NCBI RefSeq assembly: GCF_000816495.1
Contig: NZ_JXBK01000001.1
Location: forward strand, 2,422,512 to 2,486,511
Length of the DNA: 64,000 bases
From: Acinetobacter harbinensis
GTDB taxonomy: Bacteria > Pseudomonadota > Gammaproteobacteria > Pseudomonadales > Moraxellaceae
Reading direction: 5' to 3'
Below, one piece after another: positions 8,494 to 19,869 of the stretch (its first letter is position 1; every line of letters starts with the position of its first letter). The notes below the pieces were generated by a model. The model was not told the DNA's origin. It saw only the letters and a program-made list of their open reading frames with translations, and ran no database searches. A program made the position numbers and the translations under genes.

Positions 8494-11400
8494 TTAAACC
8501 AGAATTTCGCGTTTACCATTACCGCCCATGGCACTGACAATCCCATTTTCTTCCATTTGATCAATAATCCGTGCAGCACGGTTATAGCCCAAACTGAATT
8601 TGCGTTGTAACGATGAAGTAGACGCTTTGCGTGTTTCTAGAACAAACGATACACATTGATCATATAAGGCATCTCGCTCAGAAGCAGCATCACCATCTTC
8701 AAAGCCACGCGAAGTCGGTTCTTCATCATACGGCGTTAAAATCTCATCGACGTAGTTCGGCGCAGCGCGTTCACGCCATGCATCACAAATATTGTTCACT
8801 TCATCATCTGAAATAAATGCACCATGCACACGTTCTGGCTCAATTTTACCTGGGCCTAAAAATAGCATATCGCCATGACCCAACAGATCTTCTGCACCAC
8901 TGGCATCTAAAATAGTCCGTGAGTCAATTTTACTGTTGACACGTAAGGCCACACGGGTCGGAATATTGGCTTTAATCAACCCAGTAATCACATCCACCGA
9001 TGGACGCTGAGTCGCCAATAATAAGTGAATACCGGCAGCACGTGATTTTTGTGCCAAACGGGTAATCATCTCTTCAGCTTTTTTACCCACCTGCATGATC
9101 ATATCGGCAAATTCATCCGCGACAATCACAATTGAAGGCAATGCGGTTAAACGTGGTGCACGCTCTTGGGTGGCGGAATCACTCGGTTTCCACGTCGGAT
9201 CAATCAGATCTTCCCCATTGGCAATGGCTTCATCCACCTTGCGGTTATAATCGCTCAGCTTACGAATTTTTAAGTAGGACATCAGCTTATAACGACGTTC
9301 CATCTCATTCACACACCAATTGAGCGCATTCACGGCATCTTTCATGTCCGTGACTACAGGTGTTAACAAATGCGGAATATCGTTGTAGTTGGCCAATTCA
9401 AGCTGTTTGGGGTCAATCAAAATTAAACGTAGTTGATTTGGGGTATATTTTAACAGCATTGATAAAATCATGGCGTTAACCGCCACCGACTTACCCGATC
9501 CGGTGGTGCCTGCAACCAACATATGCGGCGCTTTTGCCAAATCGGTCAACACGGGATTACCCGAAATATCTTTACCCATTGCCATGGTGATCAGACCATT
9601 TGGATCGCGATACGTTGGCGTTTCAAGAAGCTCAATCAGACGAACCATTTCACGCGCAGTGTTCGGTACTTCAATCCCGATATAGGGTTTACCCGGAATT
9701 ACTTCCACCACACGTACTGACGCCATGGACATCGAACGTGCTAAATCGCGTGAAATATTGGTGACTTTAGAGGCTTTAACTCCTGGGGCTAAATCTAATT
9801 CAAAACGCGTCACCACTGGCCCCGGCTGTGCTTCTATCACTTTGGCTTTTACATTAAATTCTTGTAGTTTAATTTCCAGCAATTCAGACAGACGCGACAA
9901 TTGCTCTTCGGTGAAGTTGACTTTTTTATTCAAATCGACGGCATCGAGTAACTCAAGCCCAGGTAAGGTAGACAGATCACGACGTTTTTGCGCCACTTGC
10001 ATAGCCAGTGACATTGGACGCCCCATAGCATCCGTCAATGGTGCATCTAAATCAAAATCATCATCTTCGTCTTTTTGCTCTTCCACGGGCTTGCCAGCCG
10101 TTTCTTGCCACACTTCACGAAACACATCTTTATTGGAGGAAATGAGCGCTTTTTCATCAGCTGAGATTATAGTCGGCTGAAGATGGGTTTGAATATCGCG
10201 GTTCACTAAAGCTGAGGACTGTGCATAACTGCTGGTGGTGCGCGCAACTACAGGCTCGGGTGCGACCACATCATCCACATCGACCAACAAATCTTCCAGT
10301 TGATCCAGCTCATCGGCTAAGTCATTATTTTGAATAGTGTGATTTAACGGTGTTGAAATTATTGGTGCAGCCGGTGCAATTACTACTTTTTCTAGCACGG
10401 CAGTCGGTACAGGTTCAATCGACTGTGGATTAAACGGCGTATGAATATCGGTCGCTGTTTTGCTATTGGGAACCGCGGCAAGTAACTCATCAAAAATTTG
10501 ATCATCATCCCAATCCACAGAGTGCTGATGAGCAAGCACCTCAGTCGGAGGTTGCTCATGCACAAAGTGTTTAAGATGCTCAGTGGGCGTTTGCGGTGTA
10601 GACTCTTCTGCTGCTTTTAATAAAGCCTCAATATCTTGTTTATGATTTTGCTCAGGATCTGAATGCAATGCGCGCCACACTTCACCGGTGGTCACAGCAT
10701 TTTGGGTGTTTTTTTCTAAGCGATGGGCTTTTTCTAACACCTGCTCAAATTCAACTTCATCTTCAGTATCCATTTGCTGCACTGCTTCATATTCTGGTTC
10801 GGCATATTGCTCTTTTTCCAGCATATCGTTAAATAAGCGCTCTGCGGCTTGATCTTGAGCCACGCTAGAACGGATTGGCGCTTCATGCTGTGCTATTGCT
10901 GCAACAGGCTCTGATACTATTTTCTGCACAGGAGTTAGTGGTTTTTTTACTTCAGGACTGCTGCGATCAAATGCCGACTCGGTCTCTGGTACATTCTTAT
11001 AAAATAAATCTTGTAAATAGGCAGGTGTCGCTTTAAGCGTGGCCCACGTTTTGTTCCATTTTATTCCAAACGCCAAGGTAAACAGTATCCACCAGAACAC
11101 CACCAAAAATAGTGTTGCGCCATAAATGGTCAAAATCTGCGATAAACTTTCACCTAGCTCATAGCCAATAATACCGCCAGAGGCATTGTCTAAGGTATCT
11201 GCTGGCACTTGCCAGAACAAATACAATAGGCTGGCTGTGGCCAATAAAATAAAAAATTGCGCCGCATAGCGAAAGGGTTTATTCAAAAAACTATACGGCC
11301 ACCAGACCTGAATAGCTTCAACGAATAAAAAAATTGGAATGAGCAAGCTTGCCCAGCCTAAGAAACCGAATAATAAGTCTGCTATCCAAGCGCCTGCTAC

Positions 11401-11562
11401 CCCGCTGGCATTTGATACCTGTTGGGTATCACTGGAAATATGCATCCAGCCCGGATCAAAAGGGGTATAAGTCACTGTTGCTAGGAATAAATATATTCCA
11501 AATGAGACTAAAAATAATGTCATTATTAAGCGCTGTGCATAAGCACTCGACACCGCAGTCAT
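8494..11562 (-). CDS. ftsK: DNA translocase FtsK
   Basis: FtsK pumps chromosome termini across the closing septum and activates XerCD at dif. The 1022-aa protein has an N-terminal four- or five-helix membrane domain (about 10-175), a long acidic, Gln/Glu-rich linker (about 180-530), the RecA-like motor with Walker A GTTGSGKS and Walker B IVIVADEFADM, and a C-terminal winged-helix gamma domain (about 955-1020) that reads KOPS. The frame extends 10 codons further, to an ATG at 11592 with no clear ribosome binding site. I prefer 11562, which has CAGGACAGTAT just before it. The longer start remains possible. It is transcribed divergently from trxB. Confidence 0.95.
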   Translation of the reverse strand: MTAVSSAYAQRLIMTLFLVSFGIYLFLATVTYTPFDPGWMHISSDTQQVSNASGVAGAWIADLLFGFLGWASLLIPIFLFVEAIQVWWPYSFLNKPFRYAAQFFILLATASLLYLFWQVPADTLDNASGGIIGYELGESLSQILTIYGATLFLVVFWWILFTLAFGIKWNKTWATLKATPAYLQDLFYKNVPETESAFDRSSPEVKKPLTPVQKIVSEPVAAIAQHEAPIRSSVAQDQAAERLFNDMLEKEQYAEPEYEAVQQMDTEDEVEFEQVLEKAHRLEKNTQNAVTTGEVWRALHSDPEQNHKQDIEALLKAAEESTPQTPTEHLKHFVHEQPPTEVLAHQHSVDWDDDQIFDELLAAVPNSKTATDIHTPFNPQSIEPVPTAVLEKVVIAPAAPIISTPLNHTIQNNDLADELDQLEDLLVDVDDVVAPEPVVARTTSSYAQSSALVNRDIQTHLQPTIISADEKALISSNKDVFREVWQETAGKPVEEQKDEDDDFDLDAPLTDAMGRPMSLAMQVAQKRRDLSTLPGLELLDAVDLNKKVNFTEEQLSRLSELLEIKLQEFNVKAKVIEAQPGPVVTRFELDLAPGVKASKVTNISRDLARSMSMASVRVVEVIPGKPYIGIEVPNTAREMVRLIELLETPTYRDPNGLITMAMGKDISGNPVLTDLAKAPHMLVAGTTGSGKSVAVNAMILSMLLKYTPNQLRLILIDPKQLELANYNDIPHLLTPVVTDMKDAVNALNWCVNEMERRYKLMSYLKIRKLSDYNRKVDEAIANGEDLIDPTWKPSDSATQERAPRLTALPSIVIVADEFADMIMQVGKKAEEMITRLAQKSRAAGIHLLLATQRPSVDVITGLIKANIPTRVALRVNSKIDSRTILDASGAEDLLGHGDMLFLGPGKIEPERVHGAFISDDEVNNICDAWRERAAPNYVDEILTPYDEEPTSRGFEDGDAASERDALYDQCVSFVLETRKASTSSLQRKFSLGYNRAARIIDQMEENGIVSAMGGNGKREILV

Positions 11563-11833
11563 ATACTGTCCTGTAGCTAATTTTTCATTCATGTTTTTGT
11601 AAGAAACTAAGACAAAATAGTTTCACAATTAAACGCGATATTATGCACCTGTTGAAAGAAAAAAGATGCAATATTATGTATAGGCGGCTAACAGCAGCCT
11701 GAAGCAATTGAGTATCGCGTACAGCCGCTTTATTGTATATAGCGTAAAACGATGTTCATGATCAATAATATCGACATCGAAGCCACACAACTGTGAACAA
11801 GTTTCACGTATAATTTGATAAATTTCTAAATAA

Positions 11834-12802
<969 letters not shown>

Positions 12803-12833
12803 AAGTATCTGATCAGAGTATTACCTCAAAAAA

Positions 12834-12859
12834 CCGTCCTTGCTTAGGGCGGTTTTTTT
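12834..12859 (+). terminator. trxB terminator
   Basis: The stem CCGTCCT/AGGGCGG (12834-12852, one G-T pair) has a TGCTT loop and is followed by seven T residues. It separates trxB from aat. Confidence 0.8.
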
Positions 12860-12916
12860 GTATGATAAAAACCATAAACCCCATTATTTTGTACTTTTTT
12901 ATTCAGGTCGAATCTT

Positions 12917-13648
12917 ATGCATAGTCTCCCGCCTTCTGAATTTATTTTCCCTCATCCCATCGATGCCGATCCGGACGAACAAGGACTGATTTGCATTGGT
13001 GCGGATCTCTCTCCTGCTACACTTTTTGAAGCCTATACCCACGGTTTATTTCCTTGGTTCTCAGAAGGCGAACCGATTTGTTGGTGGAGCCCTGAACCAC
13101 GCTGCATTATCCGCCCGCACGATTATCACCCCAGTAAATCCTTAGTGCGTAATATGAAAAAATTTGATTATAAAATTACGATCAATCATGCTTTTGAGCA
13201 CGTCATACGCTGCTGCTCACTGCCGCGAAGTTATGCAGAAGACACGTGGATTTCTGAAGAGATTATTGATGGATATTGCCAATTATTTGCAGCCGGCTAT
13301 GGCTATAGTGTAGAAGTATGGGATGAAGATCGAATTGTTGGCGGTTTATACGGAGTGACGATTGGCAAAGGTTGTTTTGGTGAATCGATGTTTAGCACCC
13401 AAACTGATGTATCAAAAATGGCATTTTATACCCTGATGTTACTGGGACAAGAAAATAACTTACCGTGGATTGACTGCCAATTGGTCAATGAGCATCTATT
13501 AAGTTTGGGGGCTTGTACAGTTTCTCGGCAAGCGTATCTTAATTCGTTACAAGATATGATTAAACAGCCTGTTATCGATTGGAAAAAATATCAGGACAGT
13601 GTATTTTCAAGTAAAACAATAGCGCAACACGCGCGACTAATTGAATGA
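12917..13648 (+). CDS. aat: Leucyl/phenylalanyl-tRNA--protein transferase
   Basis: Aat attaches Leu or Phe from aminoacyl-tRNA to proteins starting with Arg or Lys, marking them for ClpAP through ClpS. The 243-aa sequence shows the family features [28 protein letters not shown] with the PRCII continuation, [18 protein letters not shown] and [13 protein letters not shown]. The length is normal. Only 21 bp separate it from bpt, so the two N-degron transferases form an operon. Its transcript begins after the trxB terminator. Confidence 0.95.
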   Translation: MHSLPPSEFIFPHPIDADPDEQGLICIGADLSPATLFEAYTHGLFPWFSEGEPICWWSPEPRCIIRPHDYHPSKSLVRNMKKFDYKITINHAFEHVIRCCSLPRSYAEDTWISEEIIDGYCQLFAAGYGYSVEVWDEDRIVGGLYGVTIGKGCFGESMFSTQTDVSKMAFYTLMLLGQENNLPWIDCQLVNEHLLSLGACTVSRQAYLNSLQDMIKQPVIDWKKYQDSVFSSKTIAQHARLIE

Positions 13649-13669
13649 CAATAAAACAGGGAGCTAGTT

Positions 13670-14488
13670 ATGAACTCATATCACCCAACGTCCCTATTGA
13701 ACGATTTACAGTATTATATTACGCCGCCGCACAGTTGCAGCTATCTTGAAAATAAATCTGCACGTATGGTCTTTTTAGATCCTGCACATCGCATTGATGT
13801 ATTAAGCTTATCAGAGCTGTCACGAGTGGGCTTTCGTCGCAGTGGCGATTTTGTCTATCGGCCTGAATGTCATTTATGCCGTCAATGCTTATCCTGCCGT
13901 GTTCCGGTGGCTGAATTTCAAATGAACAGCGTGCAAAAAAAGGCATGGAAACGCAATCAAGACTTAAGCATTAAAATCACCCGTACCCAAGATGCGTTAG
14001 AAAGTGTGCATTATGCACTATACGAACGCTATATCTCTGAACGTCATGCCGATGGCGATATGTTTCCACCCAGTTTAGATCAATTTGAAAAATTTTTAGT
14101 GCATAGCTGTACAGAGAGTTTTTTTCTCGAGTTTTGGAAAGACGATAAACTGATTTGTGTCTCCAGTTGTGACCCCTTAGATGATGGTGTCTCTGCGGTG
14201 TATACTTTTTTTGATCCAGATGAAAGTCGACGCTCACTAGGCATCTTTGCCGTACTGAAACAAATTGAACATGCCCAAAGTCTTGGCTTGCCATACGTCT
14301 ATTTGGGGTATTGGGTACCGCATTCGCCTAAAATGAACTATAAGTCGCAATATGTTCCGTTAGAGTTACTGATTGATGGGCAATGGCGACGCTTAAACAG
14401 AATGTTAAACGCAGAAGAAATTCAACAATTGGGAAACTCACTGATGAGCACCTTGCCCTCTGGATGGAATAACCCAATTATTAAATGA
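13670..14488 (+). CDS. bpt: Aspartate/glutamate leucyltransferase (ATE/Bpt family)
   Basis: The 272-aa protein belongs to the arginyltransferase family. In Gammaproteobacteria its Bpt branch adds Leu to proteins with N-terminal Asp or Glu. The N-terminal cysteine cluster CHLCRQCLSCRVPV (about 67-80), the GFRRSGDFVYRPEC context before it, and the C-terminal YLGYWVPHSPKMNYKSQY (about 217-234) are diagnostic. It follows aat directly, so both leucylating branches of the bacterial N-degron pathway are encoded together. It converges on rimI with an 8-bp gap and no visible terminator. Confidence 0.93.
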   Translation: MNSYHPTSLLNDLQYYITPPHSCSYLENKSARMVFLDPAHRIDVLSLSELSRVGFRRSGDFVYRPECHLCRQCLSCRVPVAEFQMNSVQKKAWKRNQDLSIKITRTQDALESVHYALYERYISERHADGDMFPPSLDQFEKFLVHSCTESFFLEFWKDDKLICVSSCDPLDDGVSAVYTFFDPDESRRSLGIFAVLKQIEHAQSLGLPYVYLGYWVPHSPKMNYKSQYVPLELLIDGQWRRLNRMLNAEEIQQLGNSLMSTLPSGWNNPIIK

Positions 14489-14496
14489 TGCGGTGC

Positions 14497-14958
14497 TTAT
14501 GCTTTAAACAGTAAGGAAAAATCATCACTACAGGATTTCACCATAATAATGGCATGCTCACGAGAACCATCCGGCTTAGGATAGTAATTTTTGCGTAAAT
14601 CAATTTGATGGAAGCCTGATTTTTCATATAAGGCGATGGCGGCTTGATTACTTTCTCGGACTTCTAAAAAAATTTGCAGTGGATTATTTTTTAATAAAGC
14701 AATCGAGCTTTCAAGCAATTGATAGCCCAGTCCCTTACCTTGTTGACTCGGATGAATCGCCATTAACAATAAATTGGCTTCATCGAGTACCGGCTGCAAG
14801 ATACAAAAGCCCACCACCTGCCCTTGCTGCTCCACCACTGTAGCCACATAAGAAGCTATCGATTCTTCAAACTGTTTGGCTGTCCACGGATGGCTTTGTA
14901 CCAATTGCTCAATTTGCGTGATGGAATTCACATCCGCTTTTTGCATCAAACGAATCAT
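14497..14958 (-). CDS. rimI: Ribosomal protein S18 alanine N-acetyltransferase RimI (GNAT)
   Basis: A 153-aa GNAT acetyltransferase. The acetyl-CoA binding loop HPSQQGKGLGYQLL (about 93-106) and the LEVRESNQAAIALYEKSGF region (about 118-136) match RimI, which acetylates the N-terminal Ala of S18. C-terminal YYPKPDGSREHAIIM also fits. The short C-terminal extension SDDFSLLFKA is less conserved. It could be another GNAT, but the LEVRxSN motif makes RimI the best call. Confidence 0.85.
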   Translation of the reverse strand: MIRLMQKADVNSITQIEQLVQSHPWTAKQFEESIASYVATVVEQQGQVVGFCILQPVLDEANLLLMAIHPSQQGKGLGYQLLESSIALLKNNPLQIFLEVRESNQAAIALYEKSGFHQIDLRKNYYPKPDGSREHAIIMVKSCSDDFSLLFKA

Positions 14959-15229
14959 CTTCGTTCATCTTTTAAATAACAGAAAGATGGCATTATAGGA
15001 ACTTTAGATAAAAAATCGAGTAAAAAAGCAGACAATATTGATGTTCTTTGCTTATAGCTGATTTAAAAAATAAATCTTGGTTCTATGCAATTAATAGATA
15101 TGACGCCAAGAGGATAAAAATCGAACATAACGATTAAACAAAAGTAGAAATATGTTAAATGTATTGGCTTAAACTCTAGGGGTAATGAATAGCTCAGAAA
15201 ACAACGAAGTGATTGATTGACATAAAAAA
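14959..15229. other. Intergenic region between rimI and tuf
   Basis: About 270 bp of AT-rich DNA lies between the start of rimI and the tuf terminator. It should contain the rimI promoter. I see no ORF, RNA gene or repeat in it. Confidence 0.5.
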
Positions 15230-15255
15230 AGCGCTCCTAAAGGAGCGCTTTTTTT
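15230..15255 (-). terminator. Terminator of the str operon (after tuf)
   Basis: A 9-bp inverted repeat AGCGCTCCT/AGGAGCGCT (15230-15249) with a two-base gap is flanked by A and T runs. It lies 12 bp after the tuf stop codon. Confidence 0.88.
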
Positions 15256-15267
15256 ATACAGAACGGA

Positions 15268-16458
15268 TTATAGTGTTACTTTAGCAACAACACCAGCACC
15301 AACTGTACGGCCGCCTTCACGGATCGCAAAACGTAGACCTGGGTCCATTGCGATTGGGTGAATAAGCTCAACTGACATCTCAACGTTGTCACCAGGCATA
15401 ACCATTTCAGTACCTTCTTGTAATTGGATTGCGCCAGTTACGTCAGTGGTACGGAAATAGAATTGTGGACGATAGCCGTTAAGGAATGGTGTATGACGAC
15501 CACCCTCTTCTTTTGAAAGTACATATACTTCAGCATCGAATTTAGTATGCGGTTTGATTGTACCTGGTTTAGCAAGTACTTGACCACGTTGAACGTCTTC
15601 ACGTTTAGTACCACGTAGTAAAACACCACAGTTCTCGCCAGCACGACCTTCGTCAAGCAATTTACGGAACATTTCTACGCCAGTTACAGTTGTTACAACT
15701 GTATCTTTAATACCAACGATTTCAACTGATTCGCCAACTTTAACGATACCAGATTCAACACGACCTGTTACAACCGTACCACGACCAGAGATAGAGAATA
15801 CATCTTCGATTGGCATTAGGAATGCTTTATCGATTGCACGTTCTGGTTGTGGAATGTAAGTATCTAGCGCTTCAACAAGAGCAAGAACTGCAGGAACGCC
15901 ATATTGACCTTCGTCACCGTTAAGTGCAGCAAGCGCTGAACCACGGATGATTGGAGTATCATCACCAGGGAAGTCATAAGTAGAAAGAAGTTCACGAACT
16001 TCCATTTCTACCAATTCAAGCAATTCTTCGTCATCAACAAGGTCGCATTTGTTTAAGAATACGATGATGTAAGGTACACCAACCTGACGAGACAACAGGA
16101 TGTGTTCACGAGTTTGTGGCATAGGACCATCGGTCGCTGCACATACAAGGATTGCACCATCCATTTGCGCCGCACCAGTGATCATGTTTTTAACATAATC
16201 GGCGTGACCTGGGCAGTCGACGTGCGCGTAGTGACGAGCTGGAGAGTCGTATTCTACGTGTGAAGTATTAATGGTAATACCACGTGCTTTTTCTTCTGGT
16301 GCAGAGTCAATTGCCGCGTAGTCTTTCGCTTCGCCGCCGAATTGTTTTGCACATACAGTTGCAATTGCAGCTGTTAAAGTTGTTTTACCATGGTCGACGT
16401 GACCAATTGTACCCACGTTTACGTGTGGCTTATTACGTTCAAACTTAGCCTTAGCCAT
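15268..16458 (-). CDS. tuf: Elongation factor Tu
   Basis: The 396-aa translational GTPase delivers aminoacyl-tRNA to the ribosome. G1 GHVDHGKT (about 19-26), switch [14 protein letters not shown]3 [11 protein letters not shown]4 NKCD and the C-terminal [15 protein letters not shown] are all present. It is the last gene of the str operon, with AAGGAAGCTCTC before the ATG. Many gammaproteobacteria carry a second tuf elsewhere, which cannot be judged here. Confidence 0.99.
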   Translation of the reverse strand: MAKAKFERNKPHVNVGTIGHVDHGKTTLTAAIATVCAKQFGGEAKDYAAIDSAPEEKARGITINTSHVEYDSPARHYAHVDCPGHADYVKNMITGAAQMDGAILVCAATDGPMPQTREHILLSRQVGVPYIIVFLNKCDLVDDEELLELVEMEVRELLSTYDFPGDDTPIIRGSALAALNGDEGQYGVPAVLALVEALDTYIPQPERAIDKAFLMPIEDVFSISGRGTVVTGRVESGIVKVGESVEIVGIKDTVVTTVTGVEMFRKLLDEGRAGENCGVLLRGTKREDVQRGQVLAKPGTIKPHTKFDAEVYVLSKEEGGRHTPFLNGYRPQFYFRTTDVTGAIQLQEGTEMVMPGDNVEMSVELIHPIAMDPGLRFAIREGGRTVGAGVVAKVTL

Positions 16459-16479
16459 GAGAGCTTCCTTTTTAAACTA

Positions 16480-16499
16480 CTCATGGGTCTCCCCATGAG
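16480..16499 (-). promoter_or_regulatory. Hairpin in the fusA-tuf spacer
   Basis: CTCATGGG/CCCATGAG (16480-16487 and 16492-16499) forms an 8-bp stem with a 4-nt loop in the 90-bp fusA-tuf gap. No T run follows. It is more likely an RNA-processing or stabilising hairpin than a terminator. Confidence 0.5.
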
Positions 16500-16548
16500 C
16501 ACTTGGTTTTTAACTATGAATTAGTTTGGACTAATAGTAATCGAAAGA

Positions 16549-18687
16549 TTACTCGTCGTCACCTCTTTTACCACCAGTTTGGAACTTAGAAATGATGCCT
16601 TCAGCCACGTTACGTGGAGTTTCAGCATACTTCGCAAATTCCATAGAGTAGGTCGCACGACCTTGAGACATAGAACGCATAGAAGTTGCGTAACCAAACA
16701 TCTCTGCCAATGGAACTTCAGCTTTAATCGCTTTAGTACCACCAGGTAAGTCTTCCATACCCTGAACCATACCACGACGACGACTTAAATCGCCCATGAT
16801 ATCACCCATGTAATCTTCTGGAGTTTCAACTTCAACTTTCATGATTGGTTCAAGCAAGATTGGATCTGCTTTCATGAAACCATCACGGAATGCATACGAA
16901 CCAGCCATTTTGAACGACAATTCATCAGAATCCACGTCATGGTAAGAACCATCAAATAATGTCGCTTTAATACCCACGATTGGGTAACCAGCCAAGACAC
17001 CATTTTTCATACGTTCTTGAATACCTTTATCAACCGCACCGAAGAATTCTTTAGGTACAACACCACCTACAACTTCTTCAACGAATAGATATTCTTTACC
17101 AGCTTCTTCAACATCCATAGGCTCTAAACGAACATATACATGACCGAATTTACCTTTACCACCGGTTTGACGTACGAATTTGCCTTCTTGCTCAACAGTC
17201 TTTTTGATTGTTTCGCGGTAAGCAACCATTGGTTTACCAATGTTTGCTTCAACGCCAAACTCACGTTTCATACGGTCAACAAGAATATCAAGGTGAAGCT
17301 CACCCATACCCGCAATAATAGTCTGACCAGATTCTTCGTCTGTGCGAACACGGAACGATGGATCTTCTTTTGCCAAACGACCAAGCGCGATAGACATTTT
17401 TTCTTGGTCAGCTTTTGTCTTAGGCTCTACAGCTAAAGAAATTACTGGCTCTGGGAATTCCATACGCTCTAGTGTAATGATGTTTTTCTCATCACACAGT
17501 GTATCACCAGTTGAAACGTCTTTAAGACCTACACATGCCGCGATATCACCAGCGCGAATTTCTTCAACGTCTTGGCGATCATTGGCGTGCATTTGTACGA
17601 TACGACCAATACGTTCACGTTTAGACTTAACTGGGTTATATACTGGATCGCCTTGTTTAAGGACACCAGAATAAACACGTACGAAAGTCAAGTTACCTAC
17701 AAATTTGTCATTCATAATTTTGAATGCAAGTGCAGAGAACGGAGCTTCGTCAGATGCTTCACGAATCGCGCGAGTTTCAGCTTTATCGTCAAGAATACCT
17801 TCGATTGCTTTAACTTCAGTAGGCGATGGCAAGAATTCAATTACAGCATCCAACATACGTTGAACACCTTTATTTTTGAACGCTGTACCACATAACATTG
17901 GCTGAATATCACAAGCCAATGTACGTGCACGAATACCAGCAACGATTTGTTCTTTCGACAATTCGCCAGTATTTAGGTATTCATCCATCAACTCTTCATT
18001 AGCTTCAGCCGCAGCTTCAACCATGTTGGTACGCCATTCTTCAGCAAGCTCTTGAAGATCTGCAGGAATATCTTGATATTCAAATTCCATACCTTGAGAC
18101 GCTTCATCCCAAATGATTGCTTTCATTTCAACAAGGTCAACAACACCTTGGAAATTATCTTCAGCACCAATTGGTATAACAATTGGTACAGGACTTGCAC
18201 CAAGACGTGTCTTCATTTGCTCAACAACACGGAAGAAGTTGGCACCAGTACGGTCCATCTTGTTCACGAATGCTAAACGAGGCACTTTATATTTATTTGC
18301 TTGACGCCATACAGTTTCTGACTGCGGTTGAACACCACCTACAGCACAGTAAACCATGCACGCACCGTCAAGAACACGCATAGAACGCTCAACTTCAATC
18401 GTGAAGTCAACGTGTCCTGGGGTGTCAATTACGTTAATACGGTGTTCTGGGAATTGTTTACCCATACCAGACCAGAAACAAGTGGTAGCAGCAGAAGTAA
18501 TGGTAATACCACGTTCTTGCTCTTGTTCCATCCAGTCCATTGTCGCTGCACCATCATGTACTTCACCAATTTTGTGAGATACACCTGTGTAGAACAATAT
18601 GCGTTCTGAAGTGGTGGTTTTACCAGCATCGATGTGAGCAGAAATACCAATATTGCGATAACGAGAAATTGGGGTTTTACGAGCCAT
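16549..18687 (-). CDS. fusA: Elongation factor G
   Basis: The 712-aa GTPase drives translocation of tRNA and mRNA. G1 AHIDAGKTT (about 17-25), G3 DTPGHVDF, G4 NKMD and the domain IV and V signatures ([31 protein letters not shown]) are complete. The frame is open 18 codons upstream. [12 protein letters not shown] at 18687 is the conserved EF-G N-terminus. The ribosome binding site before it is weak (CAAGAAATC), which fits translational coupling to rpsG in this operon. Confidence 0.98.
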   Translation of the reverse strand: MARKTPISRYRNIGISAHIDAGKTTTSERILFYTGVSHKIGEVHDGAATMDWMEQEQERGITITSAATTCFWSGMGKQFPEHRINVIDTPGHVDFTIEVERSMRVLDGACMVYCAVGGVQPQSETVWRQANKYKVPRLAFVNKMDRTGANFFRVVEQMKTRLGASPVPIVIPIGAEDNFQGVVDLVEMKAIIWDEASQGMEFEYQDIPADLQELAEEWRTNMVEAAAEANEELMDEYLNTGELSKEQIVAGIRARTLACDIQPMLCGTAFKNKGVQRMLDAVIEFLPSPTEVKAIEGILDDKAETRAIREASDEAPFSALAFKIMNDKFVGNLTFVRVYSGVLKQGDPVYNPVKSKRERIGRIVQMHANDRQDVEEIRAGDIAACVGLKDVSTGDTLCDEKNIITLERMEFPEPVISLAVEPKTKADQEKMSIALGRLAKEDPSFRVRTDEESGQTIIAGMGELHLDILVDRMKREFGVEANIGKPMVAYRETIKKTVEQEGKFVRQTGGKGKFGHVYVRLEPMDVEEAGKEYLFVEEVVGGVVPKEFFGAVDKGIQERMKNGVLAGYPIVGIKATLFDGSYHDVDSDELSFKMAGSYAFRDGFMKADPILLEPIMKVEVETPEDYMGDIMGDLSRRRGMVQGMEDLPGGTKAIKAEVPLAEMFGYATSMRSMSQGRATYSMEFAKYAETPRNVAEGIISKFQTGGKRGDDE

Positions 18688-18726
18688 GATTTCTTGCATT
18701 CCTAAATTTTGTTGTTTAAAACAGGA

Positions 18727-18755
18727 CGCTTTAAGCCGCAAAGCAGCTTAAAGCG
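18727..18755 (-). promoter_or_regulatory. Hairpin in the rpsG-fusA spacer
   Basis: A 10-bp perfect inverted repeat CGCTTTAAGC/GCTTAAAGCG (18727-18736 and 18746-18755) has a 9-nt loop in the 131-bp gap. There is no T tract. It is probably an RNA structure between S7 and EF-G, of unknown role. Confidence 0.5.
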
Positions 18756-18818
18756 CTTTGACGATAGTTCAGTAAAACCTGACCTATCATCGTCCTGATT
18801 AAGGCCTGTTTTAGTCGA

Positions 18819-19289
18819 TTAGAAACGGTAGTGAGAGAACGCTTTGTTGGCTTCAGCCATACGATGCACATCTTCACGTTTCTTGATCGCTGAACCTTTA
18901 CCTTCAGCTGCATCAAGCAACTCACCAGCAAGACGTAAAGCCATTGTTTTTTCAGAACGCTTAGCAGCAGCGTCTACTAACCAACGCATAGCTAGGGCAG
19001 TACGACGGGATGGGCGCACTTCCATAGGTACCTGATAAGTAGCACCACCAACACGGCGTGCTTTTACTTCGACCATAGGACGAACTTTTTCAAGAGTAGT
19101 CTCGAAAAATTCAACTGGGTCTACTTTCGATTTTTCTTGAACGCGGTCTAAAGCACCGTAAACGATACTTTCAGCAATAGATTTTTTACCATCTTGCATT
19201 ACGTGGTTCATGAATTTAGCGATTGTTTGGCTGCCGAACTTAGGATCCGGAAGGATTTCACGGGCAGCGACTACGCGACGTCTTGGCAT
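18819..19289 (-). CDS. rpsG: 30S ribosomal protein S7
   Basis: The 156-aa protein initiates assembly of the 30S head domain by binding the 3' major domain of 16S r[19 protein letters not shown], the [15 protein letters not shown] segment and [13 protein letters not shown] are family hallmarks. The frame is open 17 codons upstream, but MPRRR at 19289 is the conserved start, with TAGGTG before it. In E. coli, S7 represses the str operon by binding the rpsL-rpsG spacer. A structured spacer is also present here. Confidence 0.98.
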   Translation of the reverse strand: MPRRRVVAAREILPDPKFGSQTIAKFMNHVMQDGKKSIAESIVYGALDRVQEKSKVDPVEFFETTLEKVRPMVEVKARRVGGATYQVPMEVRPSRRTALAMRWLVDAAAKRSEKTMALRLAGELLDAAEGKGSAIKKREDVHRMAEANKAFSHYRF

Positions 19290-19307
19290 TTTAATACACC
19301 TATAAAT

Positions 19308-19362
19308 ATGACACTTCAGGTTTATCCAGCATGAGTACAAAGTGTCATGTACTGTTGGCTGG
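19308..19362 (-). promoter_or_regulatory. Structured rpsL-rpsG spacer with possible pseudoknot
   Basis: On the minus strand a two-part hairpin forms: outer stem CCAGC/GCTGG (19358-19362 with 19326-19330) and inner stem AGTACA/TGTACT (19348-19353 with 19334-19339). Its 8-nt loop is TGACACTT. The perfect complement AAGTGTCA lies at 19309-19316, about 20 nt before the rpsG ATG. The loop could pair with it as a pseudoknot, or an alternative helix could form. The position equals that of the S7 repressor site in the E. coli str mRNA. Function here is inferred. Confidence 0.5.
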
Positions 19363-19468
19363 CCTTACTACACGTCGCTTGAATTTTCACAAAATTAATG
19401 CAGAAATCGAGCAAGCGAGACGATAAAGGATTGCGGTTCTACGTGCTTAAGATTTAATTCTTAACGAA

Positions 19469-19843
19469 TTATTTCTTAGGACGTTTAGTACCGTATTTAG
19501 AACGTGACTGGTTACGATCTTTAACACCAGCGCAGTCTAAAGAACCACGAACGGTATGGTAGCGTACACCCGGTAAATCTTTAACACGACCACCACGGAT
19601 AAGAACAACACTGTGCTCTTGTAGGTTATGGCCTTCACCACCGATATAGCTTGATACTTCAAAACCTGAAGTTAAGCGAACACGGCAAACTTTACGCATT
19701 GCTGAGTTAGGTTTTTTAGGTGTAGTTGTGTAAACACGTGTACAAACACCACGACGTTGTGGACAAGCCTTCAACGCAGGAACTTTTGATTTTTCAACCA
19801 AAGTCGTACGACCCTTACGGATCAACTGATTTGTTGTTGCCAT
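19469..19843 (-). CDS. rpsL: 30S ribosomal protein S12
   Basis: The 124-aa protein of the decoding centre is the first gene of the str operon. Both loops in which streptomycin-resistance changes occur have the wild-type lysines: [12 protein letters not shown] (about 41-52) and [13 protein letters not shown] (about 84-96). GGGAGA lies 9 nt before the ATG. A near-consensus promoter lies 61-89 bp upstream, and a leader hairpin sits between the two. Confidence 0.98.
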   Translation of the reverse strand: MATTNQLIRKGRTTLVEKSKVPALKACPQRRGVCTRVYTTTPKKPNSAMRKVCRVRLTSGFEVSSYIGGEGHNLQEHSVVLIRGGRVKDLPGVRYHTVRGSLDCAGVKDRNQSRSKYGTKRPKK

Positions 19844-19869
19844 TTGGCAAATCTCCCGTTAATAAAAAT

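Noticed and set aside
9725-10180. A 151-codon open frame antisense to ftsK
   Set aside because: It lies fully opposite the conserved FtsK linker and motor region, has no ribosome binding site, and is explained by the codon bias of the real gene.
17140-18609. Several overlapping plus-strand frames across fusA
   Set aside because: They are shadows of the strongly biased fusA codons and show no family motifs.
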